64,000 bases of DNA. It comes from Paulinella micropora. Taxonomy: Eukaryota; Cercozoa; Imbricatea; Euglyphida; Paulinellidae. The notes under the pieces were generated by a model that saw nothing but the letters and a program-made list of their open reading frames with translations, did not search any database and was not told where the DNA came from. The stretch is from the NCBI GenBank assembly GCA_019918135.1, contig WBZZ01004751.1, positions 146,001 through 210,000 of the forward strand, given 5' to 3'. The position numbers were made by a program, and so were the translations under genes. Positions within the stretch are counted from its first letter, which is position 1. Every line of letters starts with the position of its first letter. Positions 30,377 through 39,085 of the stretch are shown here, in pieces.

Positions 30377-32443
30377 ATGACCACCAGGGTCAGCGAGCTC
30401 AGGGTGTGGGCACTGGGCTTCAATACCGAATACTGCAAGCTACAATGCTTGTACGTCCAACCCCTAACGCGCGTACTCGCGGAGGGGCACCGCGAAGGGA
30501 GCAATATTATTTTTTCTATCTATGAATCCTTGCTGGCGTCGCTGCACACTGTCGCGAGCACTATTTTCATCCAAACATCCCTCAGCCATGAAGAGGTAGC
30601 GCAGGTAATGCAGCGCGAAATCATCCCGCGCCTGGACTCTTTTACACGCTGGCACGCGGCTATGGACACGCACCTGGCGTGCATCAGGACCGCCATTGGC
30701 GTTTCGAGCAGGGGCAAGGCCTGGCTGCGAGCCGTCAGGACGTTGGTTCACCACCAAGACCTCGCCGCAGCCCTTAGCTACCCGTACGCACAACTGCTGG
30801 CGCTCTGGGACCTCCGGGAGACCTTGCCGGACCGAGACACCTTGCGTCTGTCGCTAGTGTCCGCGAAACGCCTGGCGGAAAAGGGCTTGTTCGACCATAT
30901 TTACGGGAGGCTAGCGCAGTTTCTACAGTTGTCAAACCAGCAACAGTATCCCAGCGGCTTTGGCCTGCTTTTTTTTAGTCTGGCCAAGCCCGGCGGGAGC
31001 CACAGCGCGTTGTACCGGGAAGCGCGTGCCTTCATCTATCCCGACTGCATCATCTTCTGCTCAGCCAGCAGTTCGGAAACACATATTAGGGCGTTGCCGC
31101 ACATTTCCCCCTTGCACCCGGTCGCTGGCGCGTCGGACCCCCCTAAAAACACCAGACCGCTGGCTGTGGGCGTCAGGCTGATGATGCACCAGCGAAATTT
31201 GCGTTTTGTGACACCGCCTGAGCAGGCGGCCGAGTGCCAGCCCCCGCATACCCCGCCCGAGCAGACGGCCGAGTGCCAGGCCCAGCTTAGGCTGAAACAG
31301 ATTGCGCAGTACGACGGCGGCACGGAACTGCTGCTTCGCGTGCCGCCGGGATCCTGCAAGAGCTGGGTGGCCCTGCTGCGCGCTACGGGGGTCTATGATT
31401 TAGAAAGCAAGCAGACCAGGACCCTCGCGAATGTAGTCACTGGGCCGGGCGCTGTTTTTGACGCCTCGCCGACTCCCTCGCCGATTTCCACGCCCAACAG
31501 AAATTCCCGTGACAGCTTGACTGGTAGCACCTCCGAGCCGCGGGCGGGTGTTGCCCATGACAGCACGGACGAGCCGGACGCTGTCTCACCCGCCAAAGAC
31601 GAATTGAGCGGCAGGGGCGTGCCGCCCGCGCCCCGCATTCCCGCCGGGCTAGCTTTGGGCACGACGACACTACACCGGCAACGTACACTGCCACCTTTAC
31701 CTCCATTCCGTGCAGCAGACTTGGGAACGGGCACGTTAAGTGTGGACGCTGTCTCGCCCGCCCAAGACGAATCGAGCGGCAAGGCCGTGCCGCCCGCTCC
31801 GCCCCTTCCTCCTCCGCCGGTCCGTCGTCGGCCCCACAGTTCCGCCGGGACGGGTCTGGACACGGCGGGCGCCCCGCTACACCTCCAGCGTGCACTGCCG
31901 CCTTTACCCAATTTCCAGGCAGCAGATTTGGGCACTTTAGGCACGACCGTCTTGGTGTTGCCCCGCAAGCTACCGCTACCCCCCAGGGCGAACAGCTCAG
32001 AGATAGAGCACGGCCTCCTGTCGCCGACGAGGCGCCCGCCTCCCCTAGATATACAAGCTCTACAGAGGCCTCACCCACCGACGCCTAGCACGGCGCCGCC
32101 CCGCCGCCCTCCCTACGACCTGCTGTCCGGCATTGCCAACCCAGTTGAGGGAGAGCCACCCGCTCTGGAAGACGACGTGGCTGACAACCTAAGCGGGCCC
32201 GATTTCGGGAGCCCGGACCGTCCGGCCCTGCGGTCCCACAACAGGGTCGCGTCAGCACCCCCCGTGCTGACCAGGCACAGAAGCTCCACTTGCTACAGTA
32301 TGCCCGAGGCCTGCGCGAGCAGGGGTGTGACCCATGGGGAAGCTAAGAGCGAGCCGGGCTCGCCCAGACACAGCTTGCCCTTTGGCGCCGAAGACCTCCA
32401 GCACCGACTCCTGGAATTACAAAACCCCCACGCAGCCAAATAA
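30377..32443 (+). CDS. DH-PH (RhoGEF-like) protein with proline-rich tail
   Basis: 688 residues from ATG 30,377 (the frame is open upstream only through a T-rich, acceptor-like stretch). Residues about 4-190 fit a Dbl-homology domain: VSELRVWALGFNTEYCK resembles the first conserved helix (ELv.TE..Yv..L), then QPLTRVL, IIFSIYESLLASLH and the long closing helix. Residues about 197-335 look like a PH domain ending in W (SCKSWVALLRATG). The tail (360-688) is Pro/Ser-rich with PPAPPLPPPPVRRRP-type SH3-ligand motifs. DH-PH proteins activate Rho GTPases and remodel actin; a virus could use this during uptake or egress. The frame ends at TAA 32,441, but +1 the sequence continues protein-like to 32,579. 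Confidence 0.55.
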   Translation: MTTRVSELRVWALGFNTEYCKLQCLYVQPLTRVLAEGHREGSNIIFSIYESLLASLHTVASTIFIQTSLSHEEVAQVMQREIIPRLDSFTRWHAAMDTHLACIRTAIGVSSRGKAWLRAVRTLVHHQDLAAALSYPYAQLLALWDLRETLPDRDTLRLSLVSAKRLAEKGLFDHIYGRLAQFLQLSNQQQYPSGFGLLFFSLAKPGGSHSALYREARAFIYPDCIIFCSASSSETHIRALPHISPLHPVAGASDPPKNTRPLAVGVRLMMHQRNLRFVTPPEQAAECQPPHTPPEQTAECQAQLRLKQIAQYDGGTELLLRVPPGSCKSWVALLRATGVYDLESKQTRTLANVVTGPGAVFDASPTPSPISTPNRNSRDSLTGSTSEPRAGVAHDSTDEPDAVSPAKDELSGRGVPPAPRIPAGLALGTTTLHRQRTLPPLPPFRAADLGTGTLSVDAVSPAQDESSGKAVPPAPPLPPPPVRRRPHSSAGTGLDTAGAPLHLQRALPPLPNFQAADLGTLGTTVLVLPRKLPLPPRANSSEIEHGLLSPTRRPPPLDIQALQRPHPPTPSTAPPRRPPYDLLSGIANPVEGEPPALEDDVADNLSGPDFGSPDRPALRSHNRVASAPPVLTRHRSSTCYSMPEACASRGVTHGEAKSEPGSPRHSLPFGAEDLQHRLLELQNPHAAK

Positions 32444-32579
32444 GAGCTTTAGCTTGGAGTCACCCGGCTTGTTGGAAGGTAGGCTGAACTCGCGGCGCAG
32501 TGTTCTGACGCCTTGCTCCGACGACTCCTTCAGCGAAGAATCGCCGATTGAAGAAGAAAAAGAAAACAACCGCAAATAA
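32444..32579 (+). pseudogene. Out-of-frame C-terminal extension of the DH-PH gene
   Basis: The adjacent frame reads SFSLESPGLLEGRLNSRRSV, then an acidic end (EESPIEEEKENNRK) and TAA with an overlapping AATAAA at 32,575-32,580. It joins the DH-PH frame if one base changes in the C5 run near 32,427. Either a frameshift mutation, a sequencing indel or chance. Confidence 0.4.
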
Positions 32580-32786
32580 AAAATGGCACTGCTATCTGGC
32601 AAGACGGTGGCCGGTCAGCTCTTAATTTTGCGGAGCCGCGCGGTGGCCTAAGTAAAGGGTGCAGCATGCCAACAGAAACGGGGACAGAGGAAGCTGGCTT
32701 TTAATAATTGTGCGGGCCGGGACGGTTAAAAAAAAGTCAAGAAAATAAAAAGTTGTTTTTTTCTTTCTGGTGGAAGCAAGCGTCTT
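32580..32786. terminator. Convergent 3' gap between DH-PH and histone-like genes
   Basis: AATAAA at 32,575-32,580 and A-rich patches at about 32,727 and 32,742. Short; no gene and no C/G homopolymer seen. Confidence 0.35.
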
Positions 32787-33296
32787 TCACGGGTTTGACA
32801 CCACTCTTTGCATCGACATCTTCTCCTCGAATTCGGCGAACCGCCAGTGTTTGTTCAGCAACGTGTGCTGTTTCTGCATGATTGCTAATCTCTTACTTTT
32901 TTCAAAAAGAGAACGTAGGTAGTCTTCGGCCGCAATCATGAGCGCGTACAGGGCTGATTTGTTGTATCTTTCGACCTTGCCCCCGATTTGCAAAACTTGT
33001 TTGTACAAGCGTCGACGGAACGGTGCCCGCCGGAGTGCGAAGTGGCTCAGACTAAACCTTTGGGCCTTGTTGCACTCTGCGTTCAGCAGGCGGTAACGCT
33101 TGATCACTCTCTTGGGACGTTGTTCGGGCTCTTCCTCCGCGTGCTTTCTCTTTTTCTGTTTCTTGTCGCTCTTCTTGGTGTGACTGCTGCTGTGCTGCTT
33201 GTGTTTCTTTTTGTTAGACTCAGCAGCCTTTTTGAGGACCTCGCGCGCCTTCTTGCGACTGCTCTTGCTCTCTTGAGCGTATTTCGTACGAGCCAT
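32787..33296 (-). CDS. Divergent histone H3-like protein
   Basis: 169 residues from ATG 33,296. It begins MARTK, identical to the H3 N-terminus, with Lys at the H3K4 position. The tail (residues 1-80) is Lys/Ser-rich and longer than in canonical H3. The fold region aligns with H3: residues 88-101 (LRRAPFRRRLYKQV) match the LIRKLPFQRLVREI segment, and residues 109-134 (ERYNKSALYALMIAAEDYLR, SLFEKS) match the long alpha-2 helix with its ALQEA.EAYLV.LFE pattern. LAIMQKQHTLLNKHWRFAE then matches loop 2 and alpha 3. The canonical K9/K27 ARKS motifs are absent. Histones package DNA with H4, H2A and H2B; no partner is in this window. Viral core histones are known in medusaviruses and marseilleviruses. 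I consider the call good despite the divergence. Confidence 0.75.
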   Translation of the reverse strand: MARTKYAQESKSSRKKAREVLKKAAESNKKKHKQHSSSHTKKSDKKQKKRKHAEEEPEQRPKRVIKRYRLLNAECNKAQRFSLSHFALRRAPFRRRLYKQVLQIGGKVERYNKSALYALMIAAEDYLRSLFEKSKRLAIMQKQHTLLNKHWRFAEFEEKMSMQRVVSNP

Positions 33297-33806
33297 GTTG
33301 TTTTGCTTAGACCAGGGACTTGTGGTTTATGCTATTGCGTTGATTCTAACACAACACGAGAGGAAGGAGAGCAAGGGTGGGAAAGGGGGGCCGCCTCCCG
33401 CAGAAACACTTGTTTTTGTCATCGTGCCCCTCCCTCTCTTTCCCAACACCGCTCCCCCCCCCCCCCCTCTTTTCTTTCCACTCCCCCTCGCTTTCCTCCG
33501 TCGTCCCCCCCCCCCCGTGCGCGCTCGTTTCCTCCGTCTCCCCAAAAAATTTCCCCTCCCCCGTGCGCTCGTTCCCCTCCCCCCGTGCGCTCGTTCCCCT
33601 CCCCCGAATTTCCCATCGTCTAATTACGTACGGGGAAGGAACGGGGGGGGGGCCGCCGGGGGGGGGGGGCCGGGGAGGGCCCATTATTTTCTTGATCTGC
33701 CTCTTTCCTGTCTTCTGCCTGCTAGCCCGGCCCCCCCCCCCCACTGTACCTGGCTCAGAACTACACGTTGCGCGATCCAGCCTCGCTAGCACTAGACAGT
33801 GACCGC
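33297..33806. other. Divergent gap, C-tract rich, with a 26-bp repeat
   Basis: Several C runs (33,452, 33,508, 33,730) and G runs (33,638, 33,659). cccctcccccgtgcgctcgt repeats about three times at 33,548-33,605. It holds the histone-like gene promoter. In the frame of the next gene, codons are open back to the C run at 33,730. Confidence 0.55.
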
Positions 33807-34763
33807 ATGCTCCCGGCTTGGGCCCTGCAGGGCAGTGCCGCCAACGTAGTGCGGAACCTCCAGGCAATCGAAGCGTTGGCCCCGCAAAATACCGAGGCTG
33901 AGGTTTGCCTAGCAGGACTGCAGGAGGTTAAGTCAGTCACGCTGGAAATCAACCCACAAACCAAAGATGCCATGCCCAATTTGCTGGATTTCCTGGCCAG
34001 GTATTGTCCGGCAATAAGCAAGCTCAGCGTCGTCAGAGCGCAGTATCAAAGGCCGGGCACGCAAAGATTAGATTTTAGGTTTTCGGGCCAGCTGCAGAGC
34101 CTCGAGCTAGGACCTTACCTAGGCATACCTCAAGTCACGTGCCACATCGCTCAAGCACAAGAAAACAAAGTGGCACCCGCGCTGACAATGCAACTGCACG
34201 ACCGGGATTACCACCTTAGGTTCGCGCGTGTCTGCTCAGTCGGTGCGCCCAGGCCGAACCTAACAATCGAGCTGTCTAATAACGTTAGAGATGTGATTCT
34301 TGACAGAATACCTGGGTCGGTCAGCCTCGTACAATTCGGCGACATCAGGGTACGCAGGTTGGCAGGCAACTGTACGGAGAGATGTACAGCTCCGCGGCTG
34401 CTGGCTTTGAATCCTCAGGCAGTACAGCGCGTTTCTGTTGACCTCAGCTGCTTGTCGCGTCATGCAGCGATAGGGGCTTGCAGGCTGTCTGTCTGAGCAA
34501 GCTCCGAAATCTCGGTTCGGAACTCCTCGTTAGCAAGCCTGCGTGTAGCCGGCGAAGCCCCCACGCCGGTCGTGATTGACGAATGCGTCTTAGCCCCCGA
34601 TTTTTCTGCGGGGCTGCTACTCTTGCCCGACCAGGCCTTGGGTCGTAAGGTGCTGTTCCACAACTGCCGGTACCACGAGCCGGCCACTGCGATTGCCTTG
34701 CAGGACCGGGTGTTAGCGACACTACCCAGTGCGGAATTTGTGCGGCACGCCCGTCGCCAATAG
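33807..34763 (+). pseudogene. LRR-like protein gene with in-frame TGA
   Basis: First ATG in frame at 33,807, although protein-like codons (LYLAQNYTLRDPASLALDSD) extend back to a C run, so the N-terminus may be lost. The product resembles irregular leucine-rich repeats (VKSVTLEINPQTKDAMPNLL; ISKLSVVRAQ; LQSLELGPYL). TGA at 34,494-34,496 stops it, yet the same frame stays open and protein-like for 89 more codons (APTPVVIDECVLAPDFSAGL, LLLPDQALGRK) to TAG 34,763. A single C-to-T change in CGA would explain it. Related in style to the LRR genes at 6.5 and 9.6 kb. Either a pseudogene or a protein truncated by about a quarter. Confidence 0.55.
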
Positions 34764-35194
34764 CACGGCGCGAGGCCTTTTCGTTGGTTGGATTTGATGT
34801 GAGGGCAAGTCCGGAGTAAATTGAGATTATTGATGTGCGCCAGTATGTTCAAAAAAAAGACTGCAAGTCCCCCCACCTTTTTGGACACACTCGCGCTCAG
34901 CCAACCATGTACGACGTCAAACAATTCAGAAGTAGCGTTGGGCGACTGACTGTGCGGTATTTTTGGGTTGAATGTATTAAAAAAACCATTTTTTTGGCGG
35001 TGGCGAAATTCCCTTGCATTTTTGTTCATTTTTTAGTTTCTTTTTTTTGAGAGACTAGAATTTTTTTAACTGCCGATTTCGAAAAGAAGAAAAAAAAGAG
35101 AACTTATTGTTTGTCCATAGTCGCAGGCGGTGGCCACACTATAGACAAATCACGACACCCCAAACAAATCTTGCTGTCCTCCAGTTTTTGCCGG
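34764..35194. other. Convergent AT-rich gap
   Basis: 431 bases with A and T runs (34,848, 34,976-34,996, 35,039-35,050, 35,085-35,100) and a gaaattcccttg-type patch. No long C/G homopolymer. No gene supported. Confidence 0.5.
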
Positions 35195-36421
35195 TCAGCG
35201 CAGTCGTCGTTTTTTCTTGTGGGCTGTCGATTCTGGCTCCAGCACACTGGACCAGTATTGGATTTGCAGGTTATATATTGCAGCTGATTGCTTCAGCGTG
35301 GCAAGCGCCGGCAGCCGTTTGTTGAGGTACTTGGTTTGCTCGTGCAACCACTCGGTGCTCAGCTTGGATTCCGCGGGCACTGACTTCCTGCTCTTGTGTA
35401 TGTAGGCCGCACAAATGTCATGCACAAATTCTTTGGTGGTTAAAGACAGCGAACTTCGCGCGCGGTCCTCTTGTACCGCCAACAGCGAGCGGCAGTGTAC
35501 GGTCGGGCAAACCGCGGACTTGTCCAAGAAGTCGGTGCCGTGCAGACAAAGAGCGCGCAAAAACGCCGGCAATCCGCCGGGGTTTTTGCACACCGCGTTC
35601 AAAACTGGGTTGAGATGAAGCAAAAATTTCTGCTGGAAGTTGATAAATAACCGGAGTTCATTCTGCGCGTTCGCGACCATGAGGCCCAACACTAGAAAGT
35701 CGGTGTCCACGGTGTCTGCTACGTAATGCCAGCCACTAGACCGGGTGTGCCAGCGCTGGATCCAGCGGAAGACGCCGAGGTCGGCCTCGCCCTCGGCCAC
35801 GGGCTCCTCGGGCCCCGCGCGCCAGGCCCAGTCGCCGCCTTCGTCGGGCGCCAGGCTGTGCACCCCAAAGCCCAGGTCCAGCACCAGGCGCGAACCCACA
35901 GTCTGGCTCCCCTTGAGCGCCGCCACAATTGCCGGCGCGTTGTTGAGCAGAATCTGCTGTACGTGCCGCAGCAGCAGCGGCCGGTGCTCGCGGTGGCCAA
36001 TCAGGTCCTCGACGAAGGCATCTGGCACCGACTGCCCGCCGGCGTCCAGCAGTCCGTCGTTGGCCGCGATCGACACTGCCCCCGAGGGCAGCTGGCTCTG
36101 CGACTGTCGTGCGCGGCGTTTCTGCTGCGTCGCTTGCTTGAGCGGCGTGACGAGCGCCGGCTTGTCGGCGACCAGCACAATTGCATTGGCCTGCAGGGTG
36201 CGCAGCGGCTCTAGCACCAGGTCCAGCGCCAGCCGGCGCCAGACACCGGGGCCGTCCCCGGCCGCGCGCTGTTTCTTGGCGCGCACGCAGGCCTTCTGCA
36301 GCCTCACGAGCGTGTCCTGTACAACTAGACAGGCGCCCGCGGGCAGAGAGTCGACGACGCCCGCGGACAGCGCCTCGGGGCTAATCTCTTCTAGCGTCTT
36401 CCAGCCGCCGTAGAGCCCCAT
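35195..36421 (-). CDS. XPG/FEN1-like 5' nuclease (PIN-like fold)
   Basis: 408 residues. ATG 36,421 (MGLYGGWKTLEEI) is the first in-frame start after a homopolymer-rich leader that is open upstream. Features of the XPG family in order: an acidic start strand (CLVVQDTLVRLQKA, Asp 36); IVLVADKPALVTPLKQATQQ with Asp 86 followed by KRRARQ, equivalent to the fDG.aP.lK..t...R...R block; then EGEADLGVFRWIQRW and ADTVDTDFLVLGLM, equivalent to E.EA ... vs.DsD.L.fG. Acidic metal-binding residues are present. C-terminus very basic (KKKRRLR), possibly a nuclear signal. Expected role: structure-specific 5' nuclease in replication or repair. XRN-type exonuclease is the main alternative. Confidence 0.6.
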   Translation of the reverse strand: MGLYGGWKTLEEISPEALSAGVVDSLPAGACLVVQDTLVRLQKACVRAKKQRAAGDGPGVWRRLALDLVLEPLRTLQANAIVLVADKPALVTPLKQATQQKRRARQSQSQLPSGAVSIAANDGLLDAGGQSVPDAFVEDLIGHREHRPLLLRHVQQILLNNAPAIVAALKGSQTVGSRLVLDLGFGVHSLAPDEGGDWAWRAGPEEPVAEGEADLGVFRWIQRWHTRSSGWHYVADTVDTDFLVLGLMVANAQNELRLFINFQQKFLLHLNPVLNAVCKNPGGLPAFLRALCLHGTDFLDKSAVCPTVHCRSLLAVQEDRARSSLSLTTKEFVHDICAAYIHKSRKSVPAESKLSTEWLHEQTKYLNKRLPALATLKQSAAIYNLQIQYWSSVLEPESTAHKKKRRLR

Positions 36422-36887
36422 CGCTCCCGCTGCCGTCCCTTTTTTTAAATGTCTGTCGGTCTGTCTGTCTTGACAAAAGGCGCGCAAAGAAACCCCCCCC
36501 CCCCCTCCGCTCTTCCTGTACAAAAACGCGCGGTCCCTCCTCTTCCCCCCCCCCCCCCCCCCCGGGAGGCCCCAGAAGAAAGCGATTTTGTTTTTCCCAG
36601 CACTTGGCCCCCCCAGACCTTGCGTACTTTCCCACACACCTATGTGCGGCCCCTCCCCCCGACCTTGCGTGCTTTCACACACATGCGTGCGGCCCCCCCC
36701 CCTTCCCCAGACCTTGCGTACTTTCCCACACACCTGCGCGCGGCTCCCCCCCCTCTTCTCTCTTACGCCTTCTCTTCTTTTTGTCCCGAAGACAGCGGTT
36801 GCACAAAAAAAGGAGAGAGAATTTGGGGCGACAGAGGAGGGGGCCACGGCACGCAACAAGAGTTCACCCCAAGCTTTTTTATCGAGG
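36422..36887. other. 5' gap of the nuclease gene with C tracts and a 47-bp repeat
   Basis: C11-C19 runs near 36,490 and 36,548. A 47-bp unit (gaccttgcgtactttcccac, with C run) repeats three times at 36,612-36,745. No gene. Confidence 0.6.
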
Positions 36888-37409
36888 CTAGCGCGACTGT
36901 GGGAAAAAGCAAGGGAAGGGAAGAAAAAAGAAAAAGACGGAAACGAATTGCCCAAGTCTCGGCCGGAACATGAAATTTTTTATTAGACACTGTTTAGTTC
37001 TTTGAAGCGATCTTTGTTGTGGTTGTTGCATTGACTGTCTGGGGTCCATCGTATGATTCGCGACCCTCGTACGATTTGCGTCTGAATACAAAAAAGTCAC
37101 GACGGCGCTAATGTTGTTCTCTGTTTGCCATCGACCAATCTGAAGAATTTCCGGTCTGACCCCATAGTTCAACACCAGCACAAACAGCTTGCGCCTTTCG
37201 TCCTGACATTTCCTTTTTGCTTCCTCAAATAGGGCTTTGTCAATTTCTAACAGTAAGCGATTCGTGCCCGAATGTATAGTCTTTATACTCCACGCAACCC
37301 CCCGCCCCCACCTTTCCCCCCCCCCCCCCCTCCACCCGCAAAAAACAGCCCTTTTTTTGCGAGTGGAAGGGGGGGGAGGGGGAAGGTCTTTTTTTGGTGA
37401 GGAATACAC
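36888..37409 (-). CDS. Possible uncharacterised protein
   Basis: The middle of this frame reads like protein (LLLEIDKALFEEAKRKCQDE, RRKLFVLVLNYGVRPEILQI, GRWQTENNISAVVTFLYSD), about 100 residues, but both ends run through low-complexity DNA, so the true start and stop are unclear. No motif recognised. It may be spliced or a fragment. Confidence 0.35.
   Translation of the reverse strand: MYSSPKKDLPPPPPSTRKKRAVFCGWRGGGGERWGRGVAWSIKTIHSGTNRLLLEIDKALFEEAKRKCQDERRKLFVLVLNYGVRPEILQIGRWQTENNISAVVTFLYSDANRTRVANHTMDPRQSMQQPQQRSLQRTKQCLIKNFMFRPRLGQFVSVFFFFLPFPCFFPQSR
37308..37385. repeat. Imperfect hairpin with C/G arms
   Basis: A C15 run followed by tccacccgcaaaaaacag pairs with ccctttttttgcgagtggaa followed by a G7 run. 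Resembles the foldback elements at 8.9 and 29.6 kb in having A/T and G/C homopolymer segments. Confidence 0.6.
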
Positions 37410-37451
37410 AGTGTTGCCTTGCTTTGGTTGCGGCCAAAGCTGCGACCGCGC

Positions 37452-38153
37452 TCAATAAACCAAACCAACCGCGTAGTACAGATCAGTCACTGTGCAAGCC
37501 ATAGTGAGCACGTTCCAGTACTCGTCCTGCTGCAGCGCGCAGACCAGAAATAACAAAGTGACCGAAATCTCTAGCAAACCCATCACAAAACGCAACTGGC
37601 CCTGGCCCAAGCACATCTCGGCTATGTTGAGCCCTACTACCACTGCTGTCAGCAGGCACTTAAAGGCGTTCATGGTTGACATGCCGCTTTTCCTGTACGC
37701 GACGATGGCTACGACCATAATGGACATTAGAGCCCTCAGCAAGCGTAAGCTGACAAGCTCGGCGGGACCCGCAATGTTGGTTATGCTTAGCACGAGCAGG
37801 TGCAGCTGAAAACGTGACCACCCCAATTGCAGGAGTATGAATACGTGCATCAAATGCGTAAATTGCGTGATAACGTTCTTGCGCTCGTCACTGCAGCTTT
37901 CCCTCTTGCGCAGGTTATATACAAACCAGATAAAGGCACGCCTGAGCCCGACCAGCGCAGTTGAGATCGAGTAGCACACAATAGAAAGCAAGCACTGCCG
38001 GCAAGCGGAGCGCGCGCTGGTGAAAGCCACGCAAGTAACGTACATCCAGAGTTCGGCCGAGCACAGCAGGCGGATAGTCCAGGTCACAAATCGTTCCGGG
38101 TTTTCGTCCTTCCTGTCGCCTTTTCTTACAAAGGCGCCCTCGGGTGTTGGCAT
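37452..38153 (-). CDS. Polytopic membrane protein
   Basis: 233 residues from ATG 38,153. After a charged N-terminus of 25 residues there are about six hydrophobic helices (for example LWMYVTCVAFTSA; HVFILLQLGWSRFQLHLLVL; LMSIMVVAIVAY; FKCLLTAVVVGLNIA; LLEISVTLLFLVCAL; VLTMACTVTDLYYAVGLVY), with basic loops. No signal peptide, no transporter signature recognised. Probably an integral membrane protein of the infected cell or the virion inner membrane; function unknown. Confidence 0.6.
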   Translation of the reverse strand: MPTPEGAFVRKGDRKDENPERFVTWTIRLLCSAELWMYVTCVAFTSARSACRQCLLSIVCYSISTALVGLRRAFIWFVYNLRKRESCSDERKNVITQFTHLMHVFILLQLGWSRFQLHLLVLSITNIAGPAELVSLRLLRALMSIMVVAIVAYRKSGMSTMNAFKCLLTAVVVGLNIAEMCLGQGQLRFVMGLLEISVTLLFLVCALQQDEYWNVLTMACTVTDLYYAVGLVY

Positions 38154-38723
38154 CTTTTTTTTTCTTTTTTTGCTTTTGTCGTTAGTAGCTCTCTTGCCGA
38201 AAACGCGGAACGTTTAAATGTACACCAGCTGTAAGCCACTCCCAGGAGCTGTTTGTCGTCGGTGCGTCCAGCCGTGAAGGCAGGAAGACGCCACTTTGCC
38301 CCTAGATCTGTCTCGCACCCCTTCCCGCTTCCCCCCCCCCCCTCCCCCTCCCGCCTCCTACTCAGATTTGTTTTCGACTAGAACAGTAGTTCTATCTGTC
38401 CAAAACCTCTCTCTCCCTCCCGCACAACAAACTCCCCCTCTCCCTCTTCTTCCCCCCCCCCCCCCCCCGCGCGTCCTTTCAGCCGTCCGGCAAGCCCTGC
38501 CTCCCCACCAAATCTGTCTGCTATTTGTTGTCCTTTTTTCCCCTCTTGGTTTGCAGTCCCGTGGCAGCGGTAAAGATCTTTTAAAAAAGCAGACTTGTAG
38601 TTCTCTCTTTTTCTAACTTCCAACCAACCACCGCAACAAACAAAACAAAAAGTGCCAATTGCGCTGGCCGTGAACCCCGCTCCTCCCTTTTTGTGCAAAC
38701 CTGGGGAAGTGCGTACCTCCTCC
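38154..38723. other. Divergent gap with C tracts
   Basis: C runs near 38,331, 38,452 and 38,458, pyrimidine-rich stretches, and a gatcttttaaaaaagcag patch at 38,575. It holds promoters for both neighbours. No gene seen. Confidence 0.5.
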
Positions 38724-39029
38724 ATGCTTACGGCGCAAATTCCTGCGTGGGCTGCCAACTTGATCGCGGCGGTTTCGGCTGCCACGGCCTGGCAGGCAAG
38801 CTTCGCAGCGCTGGTTGCTACCCTGCTAATGATCTCGTTCAAGGTTTGCCGGCGCCCTTTAAACGCCAGCCAGGCTCAGCCCGAACCCAGCAGCGCGGAC
38901 GACCTCAGTTGCAGGCCGAGCAAGAAACACCCTCTGTGGACTAACAAGAACATCCGCTGGAGTAGAATAACGTCTGTCATGTCCGACCACAACTCGAACG
39001 GTTCTCTGGTCTTGCACTTGTACCAGTAG
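38724..39029 (+). CDS. Small single-pass membrane protein
   Basis: 101 residues from ATG 38,724. An Ala-rich hydrophobic segment (AAVSAATAWQASFAALVATL, LMISF) is followed by a basic, polar tail (KVCRRPLNASQ ...). Looks like a type III or signal-anchor membrane protein. No homologue recognised. Stop TAG at 39,027; A/T runs follow within 30 bases. Confidence 0.5.
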   Translation: MLTAQIPAWAANLIAAVSAATAWQASFAALVATLLMISFKVCRRPLNASQAQPEPSSADDLSCRPSKKHPLWTNKNIRWSRITSVMSDHNSNGSLVLHLYQ

Positions 39030-39085
39030 CAACCAATCCCCCAACACAAGCGACAAAAAAAAGCCGTTAATTAAAAAAGTTTTTT

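Noticed and set aside
35195..36421. XRN1-type exonuclease for the PIN-like protein
   Set aside because: DTDFLVLGLM resembles XRN1, but the protein is short and the E.EA plus DsD order fits XPG/FEN1 better; kept only as the alternative.
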